Of a stretch of 64,000 nucleotides of DNA, positions 45,513-54,302 are shown piece by piece. Position 1 is the stretch's first letter, and each line of letters begins with the position of its first letter. The stretch is taken from positions 1 through 64,000 of the forward strand of contig NZ_JANHDH010000005.1 in the NCBI RefSeq assembly GCF_026616195.1, written 5' to 3'. The notes beneath the pieces are model-generated. The model searched no databases. It saw only the letters and a list, made by a program, of their open reading frames with translations, and was not told the origin of the DNA. Both the position numbers and the translations under genes were made by a program. The DNA is from Haloarchaeobius amylolyticus (GTDB lineage Archaea > Halobacteriota > Halobacteria > Halobacteriales > Natrialbaceae).

Positions 45513-46376
45513 TCAGTATCTCGGTCGTTCTGTTACAATGTCTATGAATTCTTGTCCTGAGAGATCCAGACGGTGAGCCTTCTTGAACCCACCCAGAAAT
45601 CCAGTTTCTCGATGTGACGCGGTTGAAACGACTCTGAGCTGTTCTTCAACATCTTCTGTGAATGCATGCCCCCCGGGCACAGTGTGACTTATATTATATC
45701 CCCTTCCAAGTAATTCTCCTGGGGCGCCCCCATCTACAATCATTAGATTGGGATGGATGGTTCCACTTTCTGAATATCGTTTGGCATGTGAATTCTTTGA
45801 ATGCGTACTCAGATGCGACTCCACGACATCGCGCGTGTCAGAGTCTAATTCCGAAACTATGACCCGACCATCATCGTTTGTGGGTGGGTTTTCTCCGAGA
45901 AGGGGTTCAAAGTCCACTATATCGTTCACTGTGAAATAACCGATAATGTATCGGTGAGGTGTTCCCGAGTCAGGCGTGGCCAATCCTGTATAGAAGGCCA
46001 GAACGTCGTTCTGTTCGGGATCGAGCTGTCTAATCTGGTTCTTGTTCGCAGTCTTTACTTCTCCATACGTGAACTTAGAGAAGTTTGGATCCCAGTGAAT
46101 TTGATGGGAGTTGATGTCAGCACCTCTTATTGTATCTCCCTTACTTTCTCGCGGCTTTATTTCATCCAGCACATCAGCGAGCGTGTCCTCAGAGCGGGTC
46201 GTTTTCTGTAAATGCCCTACCTCTGATTTGCGGCTAATGGTACCGAAGGTATTGGTTTCAGAAGATGGGTATGCCTCCGGGATGGGTACATATTCGAAGC
46301 TCCCGTCATCGTATATTTGTGGATACGGACTCGAATTGGACTGATCTGCCCCAACACCGATGAGTACGACCGTCAT
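45513..46376 (-). CDS. Nmad3-like putative nucleotide-modification protein
   Basis: A 287-residue protein with the start typical of the nucleotide-modification-associated domain 3 family as I remember it: VVLIGVGADQSNSSPYPQIY then FEYVPIPE. Later segments also fit: HWDPNFSKFTYGE, VLAFYTGLA, HRYIIGYFTV, NSHAKRY and LMIVDGGAPGELLGRGY. Nmad proteins were described next to DNA base-modifying genes, but a reaction has not been shown. The gene is AT-rich, convergent with drmC and divergent from the next gene, with 58 bases between. It suggests that modification beyond methylation occurs here. Confidence 0.7.
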   Translation of the reverse strand: MTVVLIGVGADQSNSSPYPQIYDDGSFEYVPIPEAYPSSETNTFGTISRKSEVGHLQKTTRSEDTLADVLDEIKPRESKGDTIRGADINSHQIHWDPNFSKFTYGEVKTANKNQIRQLDPEQNDVLAFYTGLATPDSGTPHRYIIGYFTVNDIVDFEPLLGENPPTNDDGRVIVSELDSDTRDVVESHLSTHSKNSHAKRYSESGTIHPNLMIVDGGAPGELLGRGYNISHTVPGGHAFTEDVEEQLRVVSTASHRETGFLGGFKKAHRLDLSGQEFIDIVTERPRY

Positions 46377-46434
46377 ATGACGAAGTCATCAGGTAGCAAT
46401 AAAGTATTTCTCACTGTTAATACAGTATGACACA

Positions 46435-47019
46435 ATGACAGACCCTGGGCCTGAGGAGCCGACAGGACGGGTAATGAAATTCATCCACGAGGGAGAATCA
46501 AAATTACCGGTACGGGATATCAAAGCGAACTACAAAAGTAGCACAGCAAAAGAACCGTATATCGAATACGGACTGGATAGAGGATTGGATGAGGGAGTAA
46601 TAATTGGGGCGGAGAATTACTGGGCTTGCTGTTATCAAAACGCTGTTGAGAAAGTGGTTGAACTTGATCAAGAGTACTTATTCCTAGCATCATACCCCCA
46701 CCATGCTGGAGGAGACGCGACTGAAAACGTTATTGTTGGTTATATTCGACATGAAGATCATGAATGGAGAACCGGAGATCGTGTTGCCGTCATTGGTGAA
46801 ATGAAACTGTATCCGTTTGAGCACGGCATCCCTCCGAGTGAGTTCGATTACAAACCAACGAAATGGTCTCTTGGTCCATATGGGCGAAATTTGAATGCCT
46901 CTCAAACGCAGGAAGTTATCGAGCATTTCAGCCAATTTCCAGATGTTACAGAAGAATGCCTAGAGCGAACGTTGGAACTTAAGCGTGAGAGCGGTTCCGG
47001 TGGGAATAGTAAGTGCTGA
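46435..47019 (+). CDS. Unrecognised protein paired with Nmad3-like gene
   Basis: A 194-residue protein of no family I know. Its middle, LFLASYPHHAGGDATENVIVGYIRHEDHEWRTG (read in two pieces around 80-112), parallels in order the VLAFYTGLA...HRYIIGYFTV segment of the divergent neighbour, so the two may share a small-molecule or base-binding fold. AT-rich like that neighbour. It ends with a charged helix and a C-terminal cysteine. Possibly a modified-base reader; this is speculative. Confidence 0.55.
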   Translation: MTDPGPEEPTGRVMKFIHEGESKLPVRDIKANYKSSTAKEPYIEYGLDRGLDEGVIIGAENYWACCYQNAVEKVVELDQEYLFLASYPHHAGGDATENVIVGYIRHEDHEWRTGDRVAVIGEMKLYPFEHGIPPSEFDYKPTKWSLGPYGRNLNASQTQEVIEHFSQFPDVTEECLERTLELKRESGSGGNSKC

Positions 47020-47065
47020 ATTCTGTCACCCATAACATTCCAACCATGTACGAGGAAGTAGAAAA

Positions 47066-47845
47066 TCAAGACCAGTATTCCTTGAAGTAGGTGCAACTAG
47101 GAGCGAGGGAGCAACTGGGACATTCCGGGTTGTCATTCGTACAGATGAGGGCACCGAGGTCTAACAACGCCAAATTGAATGCTCGAGCGAGTGCCGGGTC
47201 CGACGGAACGAGCGCGTCAAGAAGGCGATAGACACGGGTGCTCTTGTGCGGCTGCGCCGGTAGGGGATAATCGAAGACACGGCCGGTAATCCTCGCAGTG
47301 TTGGTATCGACCAGTGCCAGCGGTTCGTCGAACGCAAATAGCAAACAAGCACGGGCGGTGTAGGGTCCTACTCTCCACGGTCGCTGGAGAGCCTGAAGGT
47401 CTTCTGGCACCTCACCGTCATACTCTGCACAGAGTTCCGCCGCTTCACGAAGGGTCCTGACCCGATGATTTGCGAATCCGAGAGGACGAACGGTATTCTC
47501 GAGTTCTATCTCCTCTGCGGTGATGACCTCCTGGGGGTCAGGGAAACAGTCGAAGAAATCAGCATAGAGATCGGCGACTGCATCACTTCGGGTTCGCTGA
47601 AGCAGTATCTCAGTCGCATAGATGTGCCATGAATCGGTAGCCAACCGCCACGGATATTCTCGCCCGTACTCTTCGAGCCACTCCAGAAGGGGAGGAATCG
47701 CCTGTATGAATGATTCAACTGCGTTGTCTGCATTCGGCACGTCAGCTGATGCCAGCTCCTTACTGGCGGTTTTCCTGTCGATGTATTCGTGTAGTTCGTC
47801 AACTGTGACCTGCGTACGTCCGAACGGGAGATCAACAGTTGTCAT
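47066..47845 (-). CDS. Mig-like HhH-GPD mismatch (T/G) DNA glycosylase
   Basis: A 259-residue HhH-GPD glycosylase. REYPWR leads into TEILLQRT (78-85), VGPYTA (159-164) has Tyr162 where endonuclease III has its catalytic lysine, and LVDTN has Asp180, the conserved aspartate. The end has an iron-sulphur loop C-x6-C-x2-C-x5-C (235, 242, 245, 251). EILLQRT and the Tyr/Asp pair fit Mig, the thymine glycosylase encoded beside a C5 methylase on a Methanothermobacter plasmid, better than MutY. It should remove thymine from T/G pairs made by deamination of 5-methylcytosine. It is divergent from the fused methylase gene, 174 bases away. Confidence 0.85.
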   Translation of the reverse strand: MTTVDLPFGRTQVTVDELHEYIDRKTASKELASADVPNADNAVESFIQAIPPLLEWLEEYGREYPWRLATDSWHIYATEILLQRTRSDAVADLYADFFDCFPDPQEVITAEEIELENTVRPLGFANHRVRTLREAAELCAEYDGEVPEDLQALQRPWRVGPYTARACLLFAFDEPLALVDTNTARITGRVFDYPLPAQPHKSTRVYRLLDALVPSDPALARAFNLALLDLGALICTNDNPECPSCSLAPSCTYFKEYWS

Positions 47846-48019
47846 TGTTCAATCTACGGATAGCCTACGCTTTAGAGAAGCGGTCCGCGAATCAATTTCT
47901 GTACTGCTATCCTGAGAGAGCTGTCATCAGCCGCGCTCAAGATGTGTCCCACCGGTTGCCTGAATTTCTGGAACCGCATGACCAGGAAGTTTAAATCATT
48001 CCACGGAGAAAAGGTGCTT

Positions 48020-50263
48020 ATGTCCGGACCGGCCACTTCTTGCGGTTCTCCATCCGAGCAGGTACGTTCGGCTCCAGAAGCCGAACGCAGACTGCATAAA
48101 CAGATACTTCTGGATAATATTGATTTCCTCATAGACACCCTGACTGCGGAGCACGTTCGGCGTCAACAGCATCCTCCTGCCGGCTGCCCTCGTGCTACGC
48201 CTGAAAACATCGCTCGAAATCAGTCAAAAACCGGTGACCCCTGCCAGTATCACGCCATTCAGAGGAGGGGTAACGAGTCAGACAAAGAGTGTCCGTGTGG
48301 CGACCCGCTGGTTGACAGCGACGATCCGCTTGATACCGTTGCTACGGTAGTCCTCGGGAAGCAGGCGATCTCTCCTTCAGAACGGTTCTTCGACCGAGTC
48401 CCGAGACGGACAGTGGCCAACCTCCGCGAGAGCCACGGGACCTGGGAAAACATCGCAACGCTGGATCAGGAAGACCTGCATGAGGCCGTCCGTGCTGCAA
48501 GTCCTCGGAAGGGAGTGAGCACGAAACGGATCGAGTGCTTGCAGTCACTGCTGGAGGCTGTGACGGAGACACACTATACAGAGGGTACAACACTTCGTGG
48601 GTTCTCAAGAGTCCAGTACTCCACCTATGTCAAATTCCTCCAAACTATTCCAGGCGTCGAAGAGCAGGACGCTTGGTGGATCGTTCAGACCGCATTTGAC
48701 AAGCCGGTCTGGCCCGCCGATCCGCTGATTGACGAGCTGCTGGTCTCGCTGGGTTTGCTTGACCCCGCTTCTTCGCTGGATTCCACCGGGCGTCACACCG
48801 ATTTAGAGGACGAGCTGATCGATCGTCAGATTCCAGTCCTGTACCGTGCGCTTGCAACCCACGCTGTCAATTCGGATGCTGGTAACTGTGGTGAAAACTG
48901 TGAAATTCGGAAGTTCTTGCTAACATACCGGCTTGAGGAACAGCGAAAAGAGCGTGAGGGCCCCGTTGTCGTCGACCTGTTCGCCGGAGCAGGAGGACTG
49001 TCACACGGTCTTTCTCAAGCAGGATATGATGTCCGCTGGGCGATTGATATCGAGCCCGATGCGGTTGCGACATACCGCCTGAACCATCCGGAGATTCCAC
49101 ACCAGAATGTAGTCTGTGGCGACGTGAGAGAGATCGATATCGCTGCGGAGGTTCGGAATGCTGCGCCCGACCCGGACGTTATTGTGGGAGGGCCCCCCTG
49201 TCAGTCCCTCTCTCAGGCAGGCTACCGGTCTCGTCGAGCGAAAGACGACGACTATAGCGTGCTTGACGACGACCGGACGAACCTGTACACAAAGTATGTC
49301 GAGGCTGTCGACGAGCTTCGTCCGAAGGCCATCGTGATGGAGAACGTGGAAGGGATGGTCAACAAGGTCGGAGATACGGATGTACGCGTAATCGACTGGA
49401 TAATCGAGGACCTGAAAGCTCTTGATAAGAACGGAGAAGGGTACCAGGTCGGGTTCCGCCTTCAGGACATGACTGAGCTCGGAATTCCGCAGGAACGTGA
49501 ACGTGTGCTGCTCATCGGAATTCGGAACGATCTCGTCGTCAGTGAAAACGAGGTAGAGGACCTGCTGGATAGTCTCAAAAGCACGGATTGTGACCGGACC
49601 ATCCGACAGGGTCTGTCCGGACTTCCACGTCTACGTCGTGGAGAAGGCGGGCGAGTCCTGGCCGAGACTGGCCGAGGGTCGAAAAGCCAGTACGTGAAGC
49701 AGAACAGACTCCATGAGGGGACCGAACTCTGCTTCAATCACCAGGCACGCGAACACCCGATGGAAAAAGACAGAATCCTGTTCGATGAAGGGCTACAGCC
49801 GGGAGACACCGGATGGGATGTCAAGTACGACTCTGATGGCGAGTATGCCGAATATATCGAGTACGACGTCGGAACCGCCGACAATCCTCGCTTTCGGGAC
49901 AAATATCGGAAGCTCGAATGGTCGAAACCCTCACCGACAATAGTCGCTCACCTCGCCAAGGACGCGAATGGGTTTGTACTACCCGACTACTACGAACACG
50001 CCCGTCCGGACCGTGAACATGCAGACCCTAGACGAAACCGAGGAATTACCCCTCGAGAGGCAGCGAGATTGCAATCGTTCCCGGACCACTATATCTTCCT
50101 CGGGCCGTTTACCAGCTGGTTCCGTCAGATCGGGAATGCAGTCCCTCCTGTCGCAGGAAAAATTATCGGTACTGCTCTGTGGGCCGTATTTTCTGATGAG
50201 ATTGATGAGACCGCTCCCACAGCTGAACAGCATCCGGCTGCGGAAATTGCATCCGATGACTGA
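48020..50263 (+). CDS. HhH-GPD glycosylase-like domain fused to DNA cytosine-5 methyltransferase
   Basis: A 747-residue protein. Residues about 100-300 have a HhH-GPD layout: DTVATVVLGKQAIS, the hairpin LQTIPGVEEQDAWWIV (207-222) and PADPLIDELLVSLGLL with Asp234/Asp238. The lysine of endonuclease III is absent, and the canonical four-cysteine cluster is not seen, although CPC (91-93) and C-x3-C (290-294) remain. Residues 316 to the end are a complete C5 methylase: DLFAGAGG, GGPPCQS with Cys394, MENVEG, QERERVLLIG and GNAVPP. A TTTAAAT box at 47990-47996 supports leaderless ATG 48020. The first domain may guide or repair the same sites; it may lack activity. Confidence 0.85.
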   Translation: MSGPATSCGSPSEQVRSAPEAERRLHKQILLDNIDFLIDTLTAEHVRRQQHPPAGCPRATPENIARNQSKTGDPCQYHAIQRRGNESDKECPCGDPLVDSDDPLDTVATVVLGKQAISPSERFFDRVPRRTVANLRESHGTWENIATLDQEDLHEAVRAASPRKGVSTKRIECLQSLLEAVTETHYTEGTTLRGFSRVQYSTYVKFLQTIPGVEEQDAWWIVQTAFDKPVWPADPLIDELLVSLGLLDPASSLDSTGRHTDLEDELIDRQIPVLYRALATHAVNSDAGNCGENCEIRKFLLTYRLEEQRKEREGPVVVDLFAGAGGLSHGLSQAGYDVRWAIDIEPDAVATYRLNHPEIPHQNVVCGDVREIDIAAEVRNAAPDPDVIVGGPPCQSLSQAGYRSRRAKDDDYSVLDDDRTNLYTKYVEAVDELRPKAIVMENVEGMVNKVGDTDVRVIDWIIEDLKALDKNGEGYQVGFRLQDMTELGIPQERERVLLIGIRNDLVVSENEVEDLLDSLKSTDCDRTIRQGLSGLPRLRRGEGGRVLAETGRGSKSQYVKQNRLHEGTELCFNHQAREHPMEKDRILFDEGLQPGDTGWDVKYDSDGEYAEYIEYDVGTADNPRFRDKYRKLEWSKPSPTIVAHLAKDANGFVLPDYYEHARPDREHADPRRNRGITPREAARLQSFPDHYIFLGPFTSWFRQIGNAVPPVAGKIIGTALWAVFSDEIDETAPTAEQHPAAEIASDD

Positions 50264-50369
50264 GACACTTGATCGGTTCGCAGAGTTGACCAGTGGGTCG
50301 CTCAGTTGAATCTGAATCTGGTAATTGGCATTACCGTCTAATGCGTCTGTAATTCAGTGAATCACTGAT

Positions 50370-50819
50370 TCATTGATCAGCGTCTTGCTTTGCGAGCTCG
50401 CAAATCTTCTCCTTTGTCTCCTCTCTATACTCGCCAAAGGCGACCTCGAAGACGCCTCGGTAGAAGTGTTTGTTCTTCTCCAGTGTGACGTCCTCGCGCT
50501 TCAGCTGCTTCTTCAGGCGAGTAAATGTGATCTCGATGTCTTCGCTCTGCTCTGGTTCCACGTATATCGTGGCAGAATCCCAATCCTCGCGGATATTCAG
50601 CGGCTCATTGTCTGATTCTTCTGGTATACTCGTAGACGAGTCGTCGCTCGTCGTGGATGCAGTTTCTTGGTTGTTTGACCGCTGTTCAGTGGCCGCTACA
50701 GTATCGCTGCTTTCCGCTTCTGGGTCTGACGACGTCTCCGCGCCTCCCTCTTCGGCGCTATCTTCGTCGTCCTCTTCGCCTGATGGATCCTCAAATCGCT
50801 CGTCCATTCCTCGGGGCAT
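50370..50819 (-). CDS. Acidic ParA partner, probable centromere-binding protein
   Basis: A 149-residue protein. The first 80 residues are extremely acidic and probably disordered; the last 65 (YVEPEQSEDIEITFTRLKKQLKREDVTLEKNKHFYRGVF) look like a compact alpha/beta domain. It begins 2 bases after the parA stop on the same strand, the position of the DNA-binding partner in haloarchaeal par operons. It has no ParB motif. The TGAWTCA array upstream of parA is its likely binding site. Confidence 0.7.
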   Translation of the reverse strand: MPRGMDERFEDPSGEEDDEDSAEEGGAETSSDPEAESSDTVAATEQRSNNQETASTTSDDSSTSIPEESDNEPLNIREDWDSATIYVEPEQSEDIEITFTRLKKQLKREDVTLEKNKHFYRGVFEVAFGEYREETKEKICELAKQDADQ

Positions 50820-50821
50820 AC

Positions 50822-51733
50822 TTACGCCTCCACCTGCGTCTTGTCGAACGCCCGTTCCATCGTCTGTGCAACTTCCAGGAAGAGGTCACGCTCTACTTGC
50901 TGATCGTTCGCGTCCTCCCACTCGAAAATATCTCGTCCGTTGTCCCACGCGCGTTGAATCGCCACTCGCATCGGGAGCTTGAAAATCGGTGCCATCGACG
51001 CGAAAGATTCGTCGAAGGCGTTGAGGAACTTTTTCGACTGACCGTCGTCCCGGTACATATTCGCCAGGAGTCCGACGATCGCAATCTCGATCTGCTGGTT
51101 GTCTTCGATTGACTCCAGCTGGTCCCACAGGTCGTCAAGTGCGTCCCGTGATGTTGCTTGGGTCTGTGCAGCCAGGAAAACGTTCTGGGCCGCGATGAAC
51201 GCTGCGTCGGTCAGTACGGAGAGGTCTGGTGGGCAGTCGATTACGATGAAATCGTAGTTGTAGCCGCCGTCGACCATCTCCTCGAGTGCGAGTTTCAGCG
51301 AGAGGCGAGCGTTCGCATCATCCATCCAATCTCGAGCAAGGCCCATGTCCTTGTGACTGGGAATCAGGTCAAAGTTCAGATGGTCGTACTCGTCAGCCTC
51401 GATCACGATTTCTGAAAGACTAGTATCGTGCGTGCGCGGATTGTCGACGAGTACGTCGAGGAGGTTCGCGTCATCGGTAACAAGTGTGTTGGGGAGTTCG
51501 TTCTTCGGGCTGGAGGGGTCGTTGTCGTCGCCTGGCCCCAGACCGAGGCCTTTCGTCATGTCGGCCTGTGGGTCCATATCGATTGCAAGAACATCGTGGC
51601 CGCGAGTTGCCAGCGCCGCTGCGCTGTTGATCGTTGCCGTTGTCTTCCCAGTCCCGCCTTTCTGGTTCCCGAAGGCAATCGTCGGGATACCAGTCGATGG
51701 TGTGACGCCCCATCCACGAGGTGTCTCGGTCAT
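50822..51733 (-). CDS. parA: ParA partition ATPase
   Basis: A 303-residue Walker-type ATPase. The deviant Walker A KGGTGKTT is at residues 25-32, the second motif DMDPQADMTKGLGL follows near 55, and the Walker B-like FIVIDCPPDLSVLTD lies mid-protein. It moves plasmid copies apart together with the small acidic partner encoded next to it. A TGAATCA/TGACTCA pair sits 12-26 bases before its start, suggesting autoregulation by the partner. Confidence 0.93.
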   Translation of the reverse strand: MTETPRGWGVTPSTGIPTIAFGNQKGGTGKTTATINSAAALATRGHDVLAIDMDPQADMTKGLGLGPGDDNDPSSPKNELPNTLVTDDANLLDVLVDNPRTHDTSLSEIVIEADEYDHLNFDLIPSHKDMGLARDWMDDANARLSLKLALEEMVDGGYNYDFIVIDCPPDLSVLTDAAFIAAQNVFLAAQTQATSRDALDDLWDQLESIEDNQQIEIAIVGLLANMYRDDGQSKKFLNAFDESFASMAPIFKLPMRVAIQRAWDNGRDIFEWEDANDQQVERDLFLEVAQTMERAFDKTQVEA

Positions 51734-51744
51734 AGTTCGATCAT

Positions 51745-52133
51745 TGAATCAATGACTCATAAATCCATGTCAGACACTCAGTCGTATCTATCTTAACCTG
51801 GTTCTGCCGAATACGGGCGACTGAATAGCTGTAGGGCGCAATTCCTCGTTCTCCGTTCTCTATCACTGAATCATTGATTCTTGGATTCAATGATTCACAA
51901 TATCCAGAATTCCTTGATTCATTGATTTATTGCGCGGGTTACAGTCCCTGAATCCGCAATTCAAGTTCTCAGACACTCACTGATTCACTGATTCAATGAT
52001 TCCGTTACTCTTTGATTTCTTGACTCTCATATCTTTGTGTCGCCGTTGACTCTCTGAATCATGCAATCTCTGACTCACGACTTCCAGTACTCACTACTTC
52101 ATGGATTCTGTGATTCAATGATTCAAAGAATCA
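51745..52133. repeat. TGAWTCA heptamer array, candidate centromere
   Basis: About fifteen TGATTCA/TGAATCA heptamers or one-base variants. They come in clusters with an exact 8-base step: 51745/51753, 51867/51875/51883/51891, 51915/51923, 51981/51989/51997 and 52111/52119/52127. Single copies lie at about 51949, 52055 and 52071. The heptamer is itself nearly palindromic. Position between parA and the recombinase gene and the phasing fit a parS/centromere bound cooperatively by the ParA partner. Confidence 0.8.
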
Positions 52134-52176
52134 ATTGTCAATCAAGGAGTGACCACGGGAAGGGTGGTAGATGATG

Positions 52177-53484
52177 CTACGTTCTCTCTCCGAAGGCTTC
52201 GTCCAGTTGTTCTCGCATGAACTCGCGCCGGACTCGACGGGAACGTGAGTCAGAGAGGTAATTCTGCATCACCACCCGAGGATCGCTACTCCCCTGCTCT
52301 GCAGCGATTTCGTCGACGCCTTCAAGTACACCTTCGAGTACTGCGGTATAGGTGTCGTACCAGAACCGACGACAGAGCTGCGGACTCGGTCGCTCTCCAG
52401 CGATTCGCTCCGGGAGACCTGCTTTCGATGCAAGCTTCTGGAACCAATTACGAATCGTATCTCGGGTCACGTACGGCGTTTCTCCTTGTGGGGACGGGAA
52501 CAGGTATCCAGTCCACTCCTCATCTTCCGCTAGTTCGTCGATCCGGGAGTCGAACACGTCCATCCCGTAGAGGAGAGACACCTCACCGGGCCCGTTCTTA
52601 CGGCTCTCGAACGTGATGAAGGGGACGTCGTCTTCGGGAACATCACGGTGGAACTGCGAGACGTGGAGTGCTGCGACCTCACTCGCTCGAAGTCCCCAGC
52701 CAGCTAACGCCACGATGAGCAGTTGGTCTCGCGTTGTCTCCGCCACCTGCATCAGCTCCCGGATATGATTTGCCGAAAGGGACGGTGTCGGGGAATCTTC
52801 GACTTCCCACTTGAATTCGTCGTAGAGGCCGCTTGCAGGGTTCATCGAGGCAACCCGCCGACCGACCAGATGCTGATACCACGCGTCGACGACGCGCCGC
52901 ACACGCTGGAGCGTCTGGGCACTGTACTCTCGCTCAGTTCCCTCGTTCAACCAGTCGAATGCTGCATAGACCGCGTCAACGGCTTCGTAGGCTGGATTTT
53001 CTTGGCCTCGTTGAATCGGTGTGAGGAGGTCGTCTGTACCGTTTGCCTCTCGGTAAGCACGGACGTAGAGATTCAGTCGCGTTCGGAGGGCGTCGACGGA
53101 CGACGTCGAAAGACTGTATCGTGATTTCCGTCGGTTGAGGAACTGTTCGAGGGCGTCGATTGTCGCATCGTCCGTTGTTGCCCATGAGTAGCCTTCTTCA
53201 CCGTCACCGAGCCCGAGGTCCTCGGTCCAGAACTCACTGAACGAACGGTCGTGATGGCGACGGAGCGCCGCGAGGAATGACCGTGCATCGTGATCTCGAA
53301 ACCATTGATGGGTGGGCTTCTCGCTTGATGGGTCGATATCCTCTGCTTCGAGGCAGGGGGCGATCTCGTTCCAGTACAGGTCCGTGAAGTCCTCGAGCGA
53401 ACACGAGGTCCATCGGACACCCTCGAATGATGGCACCTGCTCAGCGTCGGTCTCGCCCTCCTGTTCGACATCAGACCGACTCAT
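52177..53484 (-). CDS. Tyrosine recombinase / integrase
   Basis: A 435-residue protein. A helical SAM-like arm-binding region (about 105-240) is followed by the catalytic domain: Arg266 in GWGLRASEV, a probable Lys296, Arg372 in SPQLCRRFWYDTY, and nucleophile Tyr409 in VVMQNYL. The histidine normally three residues before the second arginine appears as Gln369, an uncommon change. It could resolve plasmid dimers or integrate the element; its place next to the partition region favours resolution. No attachment site was recognised. Confidence 0.85.
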   Translation of the reverse strand: MSRSDVEQEGETDAEQVPSFEGVRWTSCSLEDFTDLYWNEIAPCLEAEDIDPSSEKPTHQWFRDHDARSFLAALRRHHDRSFSEFWTEDLGLGDGEEGYSWATTDDATIDALEQFLNRRKSRYSLSTSSVDALRTRLNLYVRAYREANGTDDLLTPIQRGQENPAYEAVDAVYAAFDWLNEGTEREYSAQTLQRVRRVVDAWYQHLVGRRVASMNPASGLYDEFKWEVEDSPTPSLSANHIRELMQVAETTRDQLLIVALAGWGLRASEVAALHVSQFHRDVPEDDVPFITFESRKNGPGEVSLLYGMDVFDSRIDELAEDEEWTGYLFPSPQGETPYVTRDTIRNWFQKLASKAGLPERIAGERPSPQLCRRFWYDTYTAVLEGVLEGVDEIAAEQGSSDPRVVMQNYLSDSRSRRVRREFMREQLDEAFGERT

Positions 53485-54197
53485 GATAGTGTTCTCTGCA
53501 GGCTTCGACCGGTTGCAACTGGGTTTCTGCAGAAATTGGCTAGAAGCCCAATCGCGCTGCGGTATGGCGATTCTAAGAGTGGCATATTCGGGTTACTTAA
53601 CGTTTCAGTTGGATTCCTTATCAGTTTGTGGGTTCGGCTGACCGAGAGAGTCTGCGTAACCCACGACAAATTCGGCTATGAAATGCGCAACAAGAATAAA
53701 CCATATATTGCGATACAATTTCTGTTTTGGCCATCCCCTCCTCAGAGATTCACAGTATGGTTTCTACCGAGGACTTAGATTAGAATGGCCTCAACGTCAT
53801 CGCCAGGCCGCGAATGGGTGGGTACGTGCGAGATGACCATCGGCGTGTGCCTTCTGAGTTGGGATAGTATCTCTGAACCTGTCTCTGACGGAGAATTTAT
53901 TCGCAGGAGTCTCGTACGAACAGTCAATGCAACTCGCCGGATTTGAGGTCGCGGTTTCCCATACCGAGTGGAGCGAACGGTCGCTCTCAGAGGGGCGCTC
54001 GAAGCACCGATGGAGCGGGTAGAGGGAGGAGTTTACCAGCTACCAAGCCATGTCGCAAAACAGGCCGACGGATTCCCAGTTGAGGCGATCGGATTCTCGC
54101 AGCGGTAGCTCCATCCAGTCATTAGACAGTCTGGTCATCTCCTCCGTAGTCATGATACAGCACTAGGTTTATACTGATCGGAGCGCTCCCTTCACGT
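53485..54197. other. Gene-poor region
   Basis: About 700 bases with no convincing gene. An 80-codon frame at 53536-53778 lacks protein-like composition. GC-rich hairpin-forming runs occur near 53960-54010 (CGAGTGGAGCGAACGG, GGAGCGGG). It may be remains of a deleted gene between the recombinase and the Fic/Doc-like gene. Confidence 0.45.
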
Positions 54198-54302
54198 ATG
54201 AGCCTCGAAGAGACGGTTGATTACCTCGCTGAGGAACTTGACCTCGAGCGAAGTGCCCACGTCCGAGAGGTCGGTCAGTCGGTCGCAGAGCTTCGCGACT
54301 GA
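54198..54302 (+). CDS. Mini-ORF, possible truncated antitoxin
   Basis: A 34-residue frame (MSLEETVDYLAEELDLERSA...) predicted to be one amphipathic helix. Its stop codon directly abuts the stop of the convergent Fic/Doc-like gene. It resembles the start of short antitoxins but is too short to assign. Confidence 0.3.
   Translation: MSLEETVDYLAEELDLERSAHVREVGQSVAELRD

Noticed and set aside
47066-47845. MutY (A/G-specific adenine glycosylase) as the function of the HhH-GPD gene
   Set aside because: It lacks the C-terminal MutT-like domain of MutY, is short like Mig, and lies beside a C5 methylase. MutY activity is not excluded, only judged less likely.
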